From: Thiomicrorhabdus marina
Lineage (GTDB): Bacteria; Pseudomonadota; Gammaproteobacteria; Thiomicrospirales; Thiomicrospiraceae
Direction: 5' to 3'
Assembly (NCBI RefSeq): GCF_017571465.1
Contig: NZ_JAGETV010000005.1
Coordinates: 62,001-126,000, forward strand
DNA length: 64,000 nucleotides
The position numbers and the translations under genes are program-made. Below are positions 34,635 through 43,841 of the stretch, piece after piece (positions within the stretch are counted from its first letter, which is position 1; every line of letters starts with the position of its first letter). Under the pieces are notes generated by a model, which was not told the origin of the DNA, did not search any database, and was given only the letters and a program-made list of their open reading frames with translations.

Positions 34635-36133
34635 TAGTGGTCACTTTCTAAATTCTGACCTGCCTCAATAGAGGCTAATTGTAAAATATTTTCAATATCT
34701 AAGTGTTTTTCAAAGCAATCCGCCAAGCGATTGATTTGCTGTTCGCGGAAAAGGGTTAAATCAAAAATTTCTGTGTCTTCCGCACCAGCCCAATTCAGCA
34801 GAGTTTGTAACCCGCTTGGTGAATCAAAAAGGCCGTGTAAATAGGTAACCAGAATTTGATTGTCTGCACTGATTAAACCATCGAAAGAACCGTCACAAAA
34901 CGCAATCGCGGGTAATAATTCAGGGAAATCGGCAAAGTTGCTCTGTCCTTGATGAATTTCATAACCACAGACATTTGCATTAGAGGCGAAGTTTAGGCTT
35001 CCCTGTTTATTTGTTAACTGTTTGCTGTTCTGAAATTCAGTGCTATACGGCATCAAGCCTAGACCATCGGTTTGTGTTTGTTCAGATTCAATGCCATCAG
35101 GGTCTAACAATTGTTGGCCTAACATCTGCAAACCACCACAGATGGCAATTAATTTCCCTCCATAACGAAGATGTGTATGCAGTGCTTTTTCCCAGCCTTG
35201 TGAGTGCAGCCAGTTTAAATCCGCAACCACGCTTTTTGAGCCGAGCAGAATGATTAAATCCGCGGCAGGAATTGGTTGATTATGTCGTACCCATTGAAAA
35301 TCGATTTGAGGATGTTGAATCAATGGATCTACATCAGTGTGGTTGGAAATATGCGGGAAAAGTGGGGCGATGATTTTAATTTTGCTGTTGTGTTTATCGC
35401 TCATATTTTTCGTCAGACCGACCGAGTCTTCAGCATCCAAGTGCAGGCCATGCAGATAGGGTAGAACCCCTAGAACGGGCTTGCCGGTTTTTTGTTCAAG
35501 CCAATCTAGACCGTCTTTCAATAGGGCAATATCACCGCGAAAACGGTTGATAATAAGGCCTTTAATTCGATTCCTTTCAGATTCACTCAAACATGCCAAA
35601 GTACCGACAATATGGGCAAAGACTCCGCCTTTATCAATGTCGGCAACCAGAATGACCGGGCAATCTACTTTTTCGGCAAAGCCCATATTGGCAATGTCGC
35701 CTTGGCGCAGATTAATTTCCGCGGGCGAGCCGGCGCCCTCCACCAGAATAGTCGAATACTGTTTGGAGAGAATTTGAAAGGAATCGAAAACCGCTTGCGC
35801 GGCTTTCGGTTTGTAGGCGTGATAGTCCATCGCGTTGAGATTACCAATAGACTGGCCTTGTAAAATGACTTGTGCTCCGGTATCCGAATTCGGTTTGAGT
35901 AAAACCGGATTCATGTGCACGGAAGACGGCACTTTAGCAGCTATCGCTTGCAGTGCTTGCGCTCGTCCGATTTCACCGCCGTCTTCGGTAACCGCAGAGT
36001 TCAATGCCATGTTTTGCGGTTTAAAGGGCGCATTGATAATGCCTTTACGCTGCAAAACCCGACACAGTCCGGCCACTACTGTGCTTTTGCCTGCATCGGA
36101 TGTGCAGCCTTGAATCATTAAACAATTGACCAC
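34634..36133 (-). CDS. cobQ: cobyric acid synthase CobQ/CbiP
   Basis: Glutamine-dependent enzyme that amidates four side chains of adenosylcobyrinic acid a,c-diamide. 499 residues: N-terminal P-loop-like [35 protein letters not shown] and [15 protein letters not shown] in the ATP domain; C-terminal class I glutaminase-like domain with the Cys nucleophile in [10 protein letters not shown] near residue 323 and its partner His in VTYLHGLFD. First visible step in this window for corrinoid remodelling; it needs cobO product as substrate. It follows btuB by 15 bases. Confidence 0.95.
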   Translation of the reverse strand: MVNCLMIQGCTSDAGKSTVVAGLCRVLQRKGIINAPFKPQNMALNSAVTEDGGEIGRAQALQAIAAKVPSSVHMNPVLLKPNSDTGAQVILQGQSIGNLNAMDYHAYKPKAAQAVFDSFQILSKQYSTILVEGAGSPAEINLRQGDIANMGFAEKVDCPVILVADIDKGGVFAHIVGTLACLSESERNRIKGLIINRFRGDIALLKDGLDWLEQKTGKPVLGVLPYLHGLHLDAEDSVGLTKNMSDKHNSKIKIIAPLFPHISNHTDVDPLIQHPQIDFQWVRHNQPIPAADLIILLGSKSVVADLNWLHSQGWEKALHTHLRYGGKLIAICGGLQMLGQQLLDPDGIESEQTQTDGLGLMPYSTEFQNSKQLTNKQGSLNFASNANVCGYEIHQGQSNFADFPELLPAIAFCDGSFDGLISADNQILVTYLHGLFDSPSGLQTLLNWAGAEDTEIFDLTLFREQQINRLADCFEKHLDIENILQLASIEAGQNLESDH

Positions 36134-36148
36134 AACCTCACCACCTAT

Positions 36149-37927
36149 TTAAAACTGATAATTGACACCTAGATAAGCGCTACGTTCAGCGACACCATAC
36201 CCATCGACGACTTGGTAGTATTCATTGAATAGATTGTCTACTTTAAGGTAGAAACGGGTTTTGGAATTGGCTTGATAGTTAGCGACTAAGTTACATACTG
36301 TGTAGTAATCAGTTGCATTACCTTCAGAGCGTTCACCAATGTAAAGTGCATTGAAATTAATATCCCATTCCGAGCTTGCAAACCAAGTTAGATCAAGGTT
36401 GACTTGGTCTCGCGGACGTCGAGGCAATTCATTGCCATTGGCATCTTTGGTTTTGAGATAGGTATAGTTTAATTGAGCGTCAATGTTGCCGAAACGGTTA
36501 CCGAAACCAAGCTCATAACCGCGAATTTTACTGGTTCCTGCAATGTTTTGATATTGACTGTTTTGCCAACTTATTAAATCGGTCACGCGCTTATTGAAAT
36601 AGCTGAAGTTGAGCCCATTCCATTGATAGCTCAGGCTAAATTCTTGTGAGGTTTCTGCGGCTAAATCTGGATTTGCGGTGCCCCATGGATTAAGAACCTG
36701 AATTTGTGATGGCGCATTAAATGCAGTTCCAAAATTTGCGCTCAGGTTATGTTGTTCTGCAAAATGGTATTTAGCCCCGATTTTTCCGGTGATTTCAGTA
36801 CCGAAGCTAGTGTAATTATCCCAGCGAATGGCTTCATTAAATTGCCAATTAGCAAGCCGGTGACTGTAGACGGCAAATAGAGAATTAGAGTGATTTGAAT
36901 CGGTTAACTTTTGATTTGCACCGAGATTCCATGAATATTTATCGGATTCGGTTTTATTACGGTTGTGGTTGGCTCCTAACACAAGATCTTTTATTTGATG
37001 TTTGAAATTTAAGGATTGAGTCATCCCGGTAACGATGTCAGGCGTTCCAGAATCCAACTGTTCATTTCTGAATTTTGATTGTTCCAGACGAATTTCTGTA
37101 TCACGATTGCGCCAGATGGCACTGCTTAAAATGGTTTTGCTTGCAAATCGTTGCAGGGAGTCAGGTGCCAGAAAGCCGTCATATTCACCTTTGGAAGCAG
37201 TATGGTTATGCGATAACAGCAAATGTTGCTGATTGCCTAAATCAAAATCCAACTTTGCATTCAGGTTAGTTTGCGCGATACCATCCGCTTCATACTGGTC
37301 AATATCTTCTCCAGCAGGGACTTGAGCGCTAAACCCTTCGCTGAGCAAGCGCTCACCGCCGACGATAAGCTTATGTTTTTGGTTATCGCCAAAAAGAAAT
37401 TGGCTATTAAATACTGCCTTTTGAGTATTATAAGCGCCGCTTTCAACAGTGATTTCATTGCTACTGCTTTGCTTACTGATTAAGTTAATAACGCCGGCTG
37501 CTGCGTCTGCACCCCAGACACCAGATTGGGCACCTTTAATAATTTCAATTCGTTCGATATTCGCTAAGGAAATGCTGGCAAGATTCGCCCCATTTGTACT
37601 GGCTGGATCGTTTAGACGCACGCCGTCTAATAAAATCAAAGTACGGTTATTACTTGAGCCGCGTAAGAAGAGGTTGGTTGTTGATCCGATGCCGCCATTA
37701 CGTGTAAAACTAATGCCCGGTACTTCTCGCAATGCATCAATTAATGTTGTGTAGTTTTTCGAAGAAAGGGTTTGCTGATCAATAATGTAGGTGTCGGCAG
37801 TAATTTCCTGCAGTGTCTGAGGTTGTTGGCTTGCAGATACCAATACTTGATCCAGCTCGGTAGAGGCGGCCGATAAAGTATGAATCGGCGCTGCCAATAA
37901 GCAGGCGATAAGATATTTTTTTTGCAT
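36149..37927 (-). CDS. btuB: TonB-dependent outer-membrane cobalamin receptor BtuB
   Basis: 592-residue outer-membrane receptor that imports corrinoids with TonB energy. Signal peptide MQKKYLIACLLAAPIHTLSA, a TonB-box-like ELDQVLVSAS, plug domain with LREVPGISFTRNGG and RGSSNNRTLILLDGVRLNDP, then a beta barrel ending YLGVNYQF with the terminal aromatic Phe. Assignment to B12 rests on the cobalamin riboswitch upstream and cobQ downstream. Regulation: expression is expected to fall when adenosylcobalamin is plentiful. Confidence 0.94.
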   Translation of the reverse strand: MQKKYLIACLLAAPIHTLSAASTELDQVLVSASQQPQTLQEITADTYIIDQQTLSSKNYTTLIDALREVPGISFTRNGGIGSTTNLFLRGSSNNRTLILLDGVRLNDPASTNGANLASISLANIERIEIIKGAQSGVWGADAAAGVINLISKQSSSNEITVESGAYNTQKAVFNSQFLFGDNQKHKLIVGGERLLSEGFSAQVPAGEDIDQYEADGIAQTNLNAKLDFDLGNQQHLLLSHNHTASKGEYDGFLAPDSLQRFASKTILSSAIWRNRDTEIRLEQSKFRNEQLDSGTPDIVTGMTQSLNFKHQIKDLVLGANHNRNKTESDKYSWNLGANQKLTDSNHSNSLFAVYSHRLANWQFNEAIRWDNYTSFGTEITGKIGAKYHFAEQHNLSANFGTAFNAPSQIQVLNPWGTANPDLAAETSQEFSLSYQWNGLNFSYFNKRVTDLISWQNSQYQNIAGTSKIRGYELGFGNRFGNIDAQLNYTYLKTKDANGNELPRRPRDQVNLDLTWFASSEWDINFNALYIGERSEGNATDYYTVCNLVANYQANSKTRFYLKVDNLFNEYYQVVDGYGVAERSAYLGVNYQF

Positions 37928-38074
37928 GATTTTCCTTCCAATAGATGTATAAATCTACAAGAAGGCAAAAAGGGTCGTTCGCTTAAAACGGAAACAGGTA
38001 TTACGCTATAGCTAGACAGCGTTTGTAAACCGAGAAAAATTCACGCCCAATTGCCCTCCGCAATCGGTTGATGA

Positions 38075-38250
38075 CGAACAAATCGTCTATTTTCCAGGCC
38101 GGTATCCGGGCTGAAGAGCAATTTGGGATGGCCTTCTCGGAATTGCTTCCAATGGCGTTCGCATCCGTCTTCTCTATCACCGTTGCGGGGGCAGCGTTGG
38201 ATTTGAGTTGTATAAACTCGCACCAGACTTCCCGTTTAACGACTGTTTGA
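38075..38250 (-). ncRNA. cobalamin riboswitch upstream of btuB
   Basis: On the minus strand the leader contains the B12 box GCTGCCCCCGCAACGGT (38195-38179), the upstream GGGAAGTCTGGTGCGAG (38233-38217) and AGCCCGGATACCGGCC (38112-38097), all hallmarks of the cobalamin aptamer. ACAGTCGT (38246-38239) and ACGATTTGT (around 38086-38078) can form the closing P1 stem with a small bulge. A downstream hairpin CCGATTGC-GGAGG-GCAATTGG (38067-38047) is a candidate expression platform. The aptamer ends about 150 bases before btuB. Confidence 0.95.
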
Positions 38251-38367
38251 TGAGTTGTCGCACCTAGAAAAATACGCATTCTAGTAACTTTTGCCGTTAT
38301 CTGCAATTAACAACCGTGCTTTTTTGATTGGTTTAAAATGAGGCAAACTATTTTAAAAGGGAAAGTC

Positions 38368-38682
38368 ATGCATCGTCGAGCCAGCTTGTTTTTATTGTTA
38401 TCTTGGTTGTTTATTGCAATAGGCTTGATTACGGGAATTGTTGTTGACGGAATGTGGTTTGCACGCTTTGGCAGTGTGGTGGTGCTATTTGCAGTGATGA
38501 GTGAGTATGCTCTGTTACATTTGGAACTGAATGTACTTTATGACCGTTTGGAGCTAGTGATGGCTGATGATGATATGCCGGATTTAACCCCCTCTAAATG
38601 GCATCGTAAAAAAGTCTGGCTATCGCATTTAACCGTTGTTGTCGGCACCTTAATTTGGGGATTTGGCGATCTGTTGTTTTAA
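38368..38682 (+). CDS. hypothetical membrane protein
   Basis: Not recognised. The frame is open from 38338, but AAAAGGGA (38355-38362) fits ATG 38368, giving 104 residues (MHRRASLFLLLSWLFIAIGL...). Three hydrophobic stretches: residues 5-25, 32-51 and a C-terminal LSHLTVVVGTLIWGFGDLLF. An acidic loop, MADDDMPD, lies before the last helix. Probably an inner-membrane protein. It is divergent from btuB. Confidence 0.65.
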   Translation: MHRRASLFLLLSWLFIAIGLITGIVVDGMWFARFGSVVVLFAVMSEYALLHLELNVLYDRLELVMADDDMPDLTPSKWHRKKVWLSHLTVVVGTLIWGFGDLLF

Positions 38683-38796
38683 ATCGACATTGCAACTGCG
38701 CGAGCTTGAATAAGTTGTTGATGTTGAGATTAGTGTACTTTGATGCATATCCCTAACTACTTATTCTGGCGAGGTAATCTGTAGAAACCTTAAGCA

Positions 38797-38819
38797 AGCC
38801 CAGCGAAAAATTGCCGGGC
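38797..38819. terminator. weak hairpin between convergent genes
   Basis: GCCCAGC and GCCGGGC pair with one mismatch around GAAAAATT. It lies between the ends of the membrane protein gene and the minus-strand secreted protein gene. There is no strong T-run. Confidence 0.35.
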
Positions 38820-38833
38820 ATGGTAGACGGAAT

Positions 38834-39247
38834 CTAGTTGAGAATATCAATGATTTCGCGTGTATGTTGATAGAGGCGAACCAATTTGCCATCGATACTA
38901 ATGGTCACTCGGCCGTCAATATCGACTGGCCCCATAACCTTGCCATGTTCGTACACTTCTCGATCCATTACTTCGCCACGGTGAAGTTTTTTCTGCCAAC
39001 CAGGTGGCAGCGGCTTGCCGGTTTTCTCACTGCGTTTATTGAGGCCGTGTGGAAGATCATTTCGTTCAGAATAGCGATAATCGGTTTGTTCAGGTTGTTT
39101 ATAAGATTTTTTGTCGCGATCTTTGTATTCGTGTTTTTCATTCTTTTCGTGCTTGTCTCTATCAGCATAAGCCGGTTGCGCACTTAAGGTCATAAACGCA
39201 CTCAAACTCAGTATGCTAAAGAACGTTGTGAATTGTGATTTTTTCAT
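38834..39247 (-). CDS. RcnB/CigR-like small periplasmic protein
   Basis: 137 residues from ATG 39247; the frame is open to 39274, but the signal peptide MKKSQFTTFFSILSLSAFMTLSAQPAYA starts here. The mature part is a very charged His/Lys/Asp/Glu region (DRDKHEKNEKHEYKDRDKK) followed by GKPLPPGWQKKLHRGEVM and a compact C-terminal module ending HTREIIDILN. This layout resembles small periplasmic RcnB/CigR-like proteins. RcnB proteins are linked to nickel/cobalt balance, but no metal role is shown here. Monocistronic. Confidence 0.65.
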   Translation of the reverse strand: MKKSQFTTFFSILSLSAFMTLSAQPAYADRDKHEKNEKHEYKDRDKKSYKQPEQTDYRYSERNDLPHGLNKRSEKTGKPLPPGWQKKLHRGEVMDREVYEHGKVMGPVDIDGRVTISIDGKLVRLYQHTREIIDILN

Positions 39248-39435
39248 ATGTAAATGCCTTTTTACTTTTCTCATTTATCTTAACGGCTTTTACCAATCAT
39301 CTATAGTCGTTTTTTAAAGAGGCTTTGCTACTGATTTGTTGAGTTTTTAGCTGGCTTTTTGGAAAGAGTTGAGATTGTTTTAAGTTCATGGATTTTTAAT
39401 GCCAAGTTTGCAGACAGTCATATTAGGAATTCATG

Positions 39436-39441
39436 TATAAT
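39436..39441 (+). promoter_or_regulatory. glnS: possible -10 box of glnS
   Basis: TATAAT, 123 bases before the glnS start. The best -35 match nearby, TTGCAG (39408-39413), has too long a 22-base spacer, so confidence is low. The 289-base gap upstream of glnS holds no other feature I can support. Confidence 0.35.
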
Positions 39442-39563
39442 TTGGCGTTAAATTTTGCTGCCTTTCCGTGCAGCGATTACATTATTTACATGCTGTTATC
39501 ACAAGAATTTCCTTGGAAATAGCGTCAACTTTACAGCCATTGCAAACAGGTGATTTGAAACAA

Positions 39564-41249
39564 ATGAGCAAGAATGTGACAAACGAAACCGCTGAACGCC
39601 CGGTCAATTTTATTCGCAATATCATTAATGACGATCTCGCGACACAAAAACACCAACAGGTTAAAACGCGTTTTCCACCTGAGCCAAACGGCTATTTGCA
39701 CATCGGCCATGCTAAGTCTATCTGTCTGAACTTCGGGTTGGCGGAAGACTATCAAGGTGGCTGCAACTTGCGTTTTGACGACACCAATCCAGCCAAAGAA
39801 GATATGGAATATGTCGAATCCATTAAACGTGACGTTGAGTGGTTAGGTTTTCAGTGGGATGGTGAAATCAAGTACTCGTCGAACTATTTCGAAACCTTCT
39901 ACGACTGTGCGGTTGAGTTGATCAATAAAGGTTTGGCCTATGTCTGTTTCTTGAATGCCGAAGAGACTCGTGAATATCGAGGTTCTTTAAAAGAACCTGG
40001 TAAAGAAAGCCCATTCCGAAATACTGCGCCGCAGGAAAATTTAGCGCTTTTCGAAAAAATGCGTGCCGGCGGTTTCAAAGAAGGCGAGTGCGTTCTAAGA
40101 GCGAAAATCGACATGGCATCATCATTTATGTGTATGCGTGATCCGACCTTGTACCGTGTGCGTTTTGAACACCACCATCAAACAGGTGATAAGTGGTGCA
40201 TCTATCCGATGTATGACTTTGCACACTGTATTTCCGATGCGATTGAAGGAGTAACTCACTCTCTATGTACACTTGAGTTCCAAGATAACCGTCGTATCTA
40301 TGATTGGTTACTTGAACATTTAGATGCTTTCAATCGTCCGGATCGTCCCCATCAATATGAATTTTCTCGTTTAAATCTTGAATATACCGTGATGTCAAAG
40401 CGTATGTTGCATCAATTGGTCGGGGATAAATTAGTTGAAGGTTGGGATGACCCTCGTATGCCGACGATTTCCGGTATGCGCCGCCGTGGTTATACGCCAG
40501 CATCACTGCGTGACTTTGCTGAGCGTATCGGTATCTCTAAAGTCGACAGCATGACTGAAATGGGTATTTTGGAAGCGGCGATTCGTGACGACTTAAACGT
40601 GGTTGCTCCGCGAACTATGGCGGTAATGGACCCGATTAAATTGGTTATTGAAAATTATCCAGAAGGCGAGCTAGAGTCAATTCAGGCGCCGGTTCACCCG
40701 CAAAACGAAGAGATGGGCAAACGAGAAATCTTCTTTGGTCGTGAGCTTTATATCGACCGTGCAGACTTTATGGAAACTGCGCCAAACGGTAAGTACATGC
40801 GTTTGGCAATTAATAAAGAAGTGCGTCTGCGTAATGCTTACATCATTAAAGGCGAGCGTTTTGAAGAAGATGCGGACGGCAATGTGACAACGGTGTACTG
40901 CTCTTACGATCCAGAAACTCTAGGTAAGAACCCTGCGGATGGGCGTAAGGTTAAAGGTGTTATCCATTTCGTTGAAGCGAGTAAAGCGCTACCGGCGGAG
41001 TTCCGAGTGTATGATCGTCTGTTTACGGTAGCTAACCCAGCAAAAGAAGACGATTTTGAAGCGGTACTAAATTCTGAATCACTATTGCTTAAACAAGGTT
41101 TTGTTGAGCCTTCAATGGCCAATGCACCGGTGGAACAGGCTTACCAATGTGAACGTGAAGGTTACTTCTGTCGTGATAATAAAATCACAGACCGCCTGGT
41201 CTTCAATCGCACGGTTGGTTTAAGAGATGTTTGGGCGCAGAAGAAATAA
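39564..41249 (+). CDS. glnS: glutaminyl-tRNA synthetase
   Basis: Class I aminoacyl-tRNA synthetase charging tRNA-Gln. ATG 39564 ([16 protein letters not shown]) is chosen over the upstream open frame because homologues start here. HIGH-type motif [11 protein letters not shown] near residue 39 and KMSKS-type VMSKR in the ATP loop. 561 residues. The two beta-barrel anticodon domains are complete. Monocistronic, closed by a strong terminator. Presence of GlnS means direct charging, not the transamidation route, for Gln-tRNA. Confidence 0.96.
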   Translation: MSKNVTNETAERPVNFIRNIINDDLATQKHQQVKTRFPPEPNGYLHIGHAKSICLNFGLAEDYQGGCNLRFDDTNPAKEDMEYVESIKRDVEWLGFQWDGEIKYSSNYFETFYDCAVELINKGLAYVCFLNAEETREYRGSLKEPGKESPFRNTAPQENLALFEKMRAGGFKEGECVLRAKIDMASSFMCMRDPTLYRVRFEHHHQTGDKWCIYPMYDFAHCISDAIEGVTHSLCTLEFQDNRRIYDWLLEHLDAFNRPDRPHQYEFSRLNLEYTVMSKRMLHQLVGDKLVEGWDDPRMPTISGMRRRGYTPASLRDFAERIGISKVDSMTEMGILEAAIRDDLNVVAPRTMAVMDPIKLVIENYPEGELESIQAPVHPQNEEMGKREIFFGRELYIDRADFMETAPNGKYMRLAINKEVRLRNAYIIKGERFEEDADGNVTTVYCSYDPETLGKNPADGRKVKGVIHFVEASKALPAEFRVYDRLFTVANPAKEDDFEAVLNSESLLLKQGFVEPSMANAPVEQAYQCEREGYFCRDNKITDRLVFNRTVGLRDVWAQKK

Positions 41250-41270
41250 ATTTGCTGCCAGTGAAAAAAC

Positions 41271-41302
41271 AAAAGCGGAGCTAATAACTCCGCTTTTTTT
41301 AT
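41271..41302 (+). terminator. rho-independent terminator after glnS
   Basis: AAAAGCGGAG (41271-41280) pairs perfectly with CTCCGCTTTT around CTAATAA, followed by more T residues, 21 bases past the stop. On the minus strand it also follows the convergent lipoprotein gene. Confidence 0.92.
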
Positions 41303-41321
41303 GAGTAAAGACGTTTCAAGT

Positions 41322-41825
41322 TTATTGGATTGAGTCTATAAGCCAAACATTATTTTCTTTACTGAGGGTAAAGGTTTGCGATTCGGTTTTCAGTAGGATC
41401 ATCTTCTTTTCGATCATTGAGTGCATTCGCTCTTCGACCGCGGCATAATTTTTATTTTCTAAATTGGCTTTGATTTCAGGAATTAATAAATCAAAGGCTT
41501 GAATTTGCGGCGTGGTTGTTTGCACCTGCACGGTCGCTTGATTTTCCATCTTGTTTACGCTGATAATTTTGAACTCGTTCATTGTTAGGCGCAGACGATT
41601 TTCATCGTCATTTATCTGAAATTGGTCGTTGAAGATTTGTTGTTTTGCCGGGCGGTTTGCATCATTCAGAAGATTGTACGCAGAGGTAAAATTTAAACTC
41701 TGCAAGGCAGATTGGTATTCGCTGACTACGTTTTGCGGCGTCTTTTGCTCGTTGTTCGAACAGCTACTCAGAAATAGGGCGGCAAAAAGAAAACATACTA
41801 CAAGTGAAGATTTGAGTTTATGCAT
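41322..41825 (-). CDS. hypothetical lipoprotein
   Basis: 167 residues. The signal peptide ends in the lipobox LSSC-S (MHKLKSSLVVCFLFAALFLSSC), so it is probably acylated and, with Ser at +2, sent to the outer membrane. The mature part PQNVVSEYQSALQSLNFTSAYNLL looks like the NTF2-like/DUF4878 fold of small lipoproteins, ending SKENNVWLIDSIQ. Function unknown. It starts 4 bases after the end of the bcp gene and is probably co-transcribed. Confidence 0.75.
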   Translation of the reverse strand: MHKLKSSLVVCFLFAALFLSSCSNNEQKTPQNVVSEYQSALQSLNFTSAYNLLNDANRPAKQQIFNDQFQINDDENRLRLTMNEFKIISVNKMENQATVQVQTTTPQIQAFDLLIPEIKANLENKNYAAVEERMHSMIEKKMILLKTESQTFTLSKENNVWLIDSIQ

Positions 41826-41829
41826 AAAT

Positions 41830-42291
41830 CTATAGCGCTTGAACTTTTTCTAGCATGGCTTGTGCATGACCGTCTGGGTTTACACCGTATTCGACATAAG
41901 CCAGTTGGCCGTTGGCATCGATCACAAAAGTCGAGCGGACAATGCCCATTTTTGAAACCCCGTTTTTTTCTTTAAGCTGCCATACGCCATAGGCGTCACA
42001 AATTTCACCGGCGGTATCGGCCAGTAAATCAATTTTTAAAGCAAATTTGTCGATAAAGGCTTGGTGGCTTGCGGAGTCATCTTTACTAACGCCAATTACT
42101 TTACAGTTGGCTTTGGTGAAGTCTTCTATAAGAGCAGTGAAGTCATTGGCTTCAATAGTGCAACCGGGCGTGTCGTCCTTTGGATAGAAATACAGCACGA
42201 CTTTTTGTCCGGCAAAGTCGTGTAAAGAGATTAACTTTTGTTGTTGGTTGATGGCTGAAAAAGCTGGAGCTGCTTGTTTTATGGATAACAT
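41830..42291 (-). CDS. bcp: thioredoxin-dependent thiol peroxidase, BCP family
   Basis: 153-residue peroxiredoxin (AhpC/TSA family) that reduces peroxides in the cytoplasm using thioredoxin. The peroxidatic Cys lies in LYFYPKDDTPGCTIEANDF near residue 46, with the TPGCT motif. Further cysteines occur in NCKVIGVS and GEICDAYG. Start MLSIKQAAPAFSAIN is family-like. First gene of a short minus-strand unit with the lipoprotein gene. Confidence 0.93.
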   Translation of the reverse strand: MLSIKQAAPAFSAINQQQKLISLHDFAGQKVVLYFYPKDDTPGCTIEANDFTALIEDFTKANCKVIGVSKDDSASHQAFIDKFALKIDLLADTAGEICDAYGVWQLKEKNGVSKMGIVRSTFVIDANGQLAYVEYGVNPDGHAQAMLEKVQAL

Positions 42292-42337
42292 AATGAACCC
42301 TTAGATGATAAAAGAGGAGAAAATTTTTAGGATGATT

Positions 42338-43564
42338 TTAGCCGATAAACTTCTGCCATGCGATATAGCTAAAGAAGATTAGCGTTATCAGTAGCAGGGT
42401 GTTTATAAACCAGCCGCTCTTGTTTGCTTTCATTCCGGTTCGGTTATTGAAGTACAGCAACGCAAGTGCTAAAAACGGCATAAATAGGGTGCCGACAATC
42501 GCATAGAGCTTTTGTACTTCTTTAAAACTTATCCATAAACTCAGCATTGGAATAATTGCTAATGCAATCTGGAATCCTTTGTAGCTTAGAGTCTGTGACA
42601 AATTTTGCAAATCTTCGCTATTTATTTGCGGCTTAATATGACGGACAACATCGGCGAAGAGATATGGAACGGCTTGCCAGACTCCTAACAGGCTACTGAA
42701 AATAGCAAAGAAAGCACCGAATAAAAACAGCCAGCGACCGGTAGTCCCGAGCTCGTTTTCCAAACCGTTGGCGAGATTAAGAATTAGTCCAGTACCTTTG
42801 CCATCAACCGGCACGGTACTGCCGATAATTACCATTGCCATGCCGAAGATAACCGTTACGCTGTAGCCGACTAATAAGTCAATCCTACACACACTAATAT
42901 CACTCGCTGAAATACGCTGTTTTTCGCGAATCCAATACCCGTAAGAGAAAATTGTTAGAGTGCCGCCAACGCCGCCTACCAAGGCGACCGTCCATGTTAG
43001 GCCATTCCCTTCTAGATTGGGAATTGATGGGATAAATAAACCATTCAAGAATGGTCCCATTCCAGGCCACAGTAACAGTGCGGTTAGAACCACGACAAAA
43101 AACATAATTCCGATTGAAATGCCCATCACTTTTTCAAATAAAGCAAAGTTACCGAACCGAACTAAGGCAAGGCCAACTAAGCTTAGAAGAATCCCAAAAA
43201 TGATTTTGCCGTTTTGCGGTTCGAAGATCGGGATTAGTGAATGCATAGCAACGCCGCTTGCACTAATAAGTGCCGAGCCGACAAAGAATGACCAGAGCAC
43301 TAAATAAATTAAGAAAATCCAGATGAAGGGCAGACCCAATTGTTTGGCAAGGCCGTCGATAAAGCTATCGCCATTGACTAATTGCCACCGCGCAATGCCT
43401 TCAGTTAATGCAAATTTAAAAAGACCGCCGAGTACGACTGCCCATAGAATCGCGATCCCTAAATTGCCGCCGGCAAATGCTGCTGTGGCAAGATCGCCTG
43501 CACCGACACCAGTTGCAGCGATTAATAATCCAGGGACAATAATATTCAATAATTTCGATGCCAT
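42338..43564 (-). CDS. NRAMP-related membrane transporter, non-canonical
   Basis: 408-residue inner-membrane protein with about 11 helices of the NRAMP/LeuT-like fold (starts MASKLLNIIVPGLLIAATGVGAGDLATAAFAGG). Canonical manganese/iron NRAMPs have DPGN in TM1 and MPH in TM6. Here TM1 reads GVGAGDLATA and TM6 reads GGVGGTLTIFSYGYWIRE, so both metal-site motifs are gone. Related non-canonical bacterial proteins have been proposed to carry other substrates such as magnesium; substrate here is unknown. Monocistronic. Confidence 0.82.
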   Translation of the reverse strand: MASKLLNIIVPGLLIAATGVGAGDLATAAFAGGNLGIAILWAVVLGGLFKFALTEGIARWQLVNGDSFIDGLAKQLGLPFIWIFLIYLVLWSFFVGSALISASGVAMHSLIPIFEPQNGKIIFGILLSLVGLALVRFGNFALFEKVMGISIGIMFFVVVLTALLLWPGMGPFLNGLFIPSIPNLEGNGLTWTVALVGGVGGTLTIFSYGYWIREKQRISASDISVCRIDLLVGYSVTVIFGMAMVIIGSTVPVDGKGTGLILNLANGLENELGTTGRWLFLFGAFFAIFSSLLGVWQAVPYLFADVVRHIKPQINSEDLQNLSQTLSYKGFQIALAIIPMLSLWISFKEVQKLYAIVGTLFMPFLALALLYFNNRTGMKANKSGWFINTLLLITLIFFSYIAWQKFIG

Positions 43565-43841
43565 AAATTTATCTCTATCATGCTCCCAAACAGTATAGCT
43601 AGTTTTATTGCACGGTGAATTTTTAAGCTTCGATTAAGCCGAATTTTGACGTTATGAAAAATACCAGTATGAAAATCACAATAAGAATTGGTGATGAATT
43701 GTTTGCTGTGGCATTACAATTTTAAAGTTTTGTGATAAGTCTTTTGAATGCTTGAGTTGAATAAATTTATGCTTATAGTTTTGCCCAGCAAGTGCGACGC
43801 AGTTCGTGCGCTATAACAACTCTAAATTAAGGAAACTGAAC

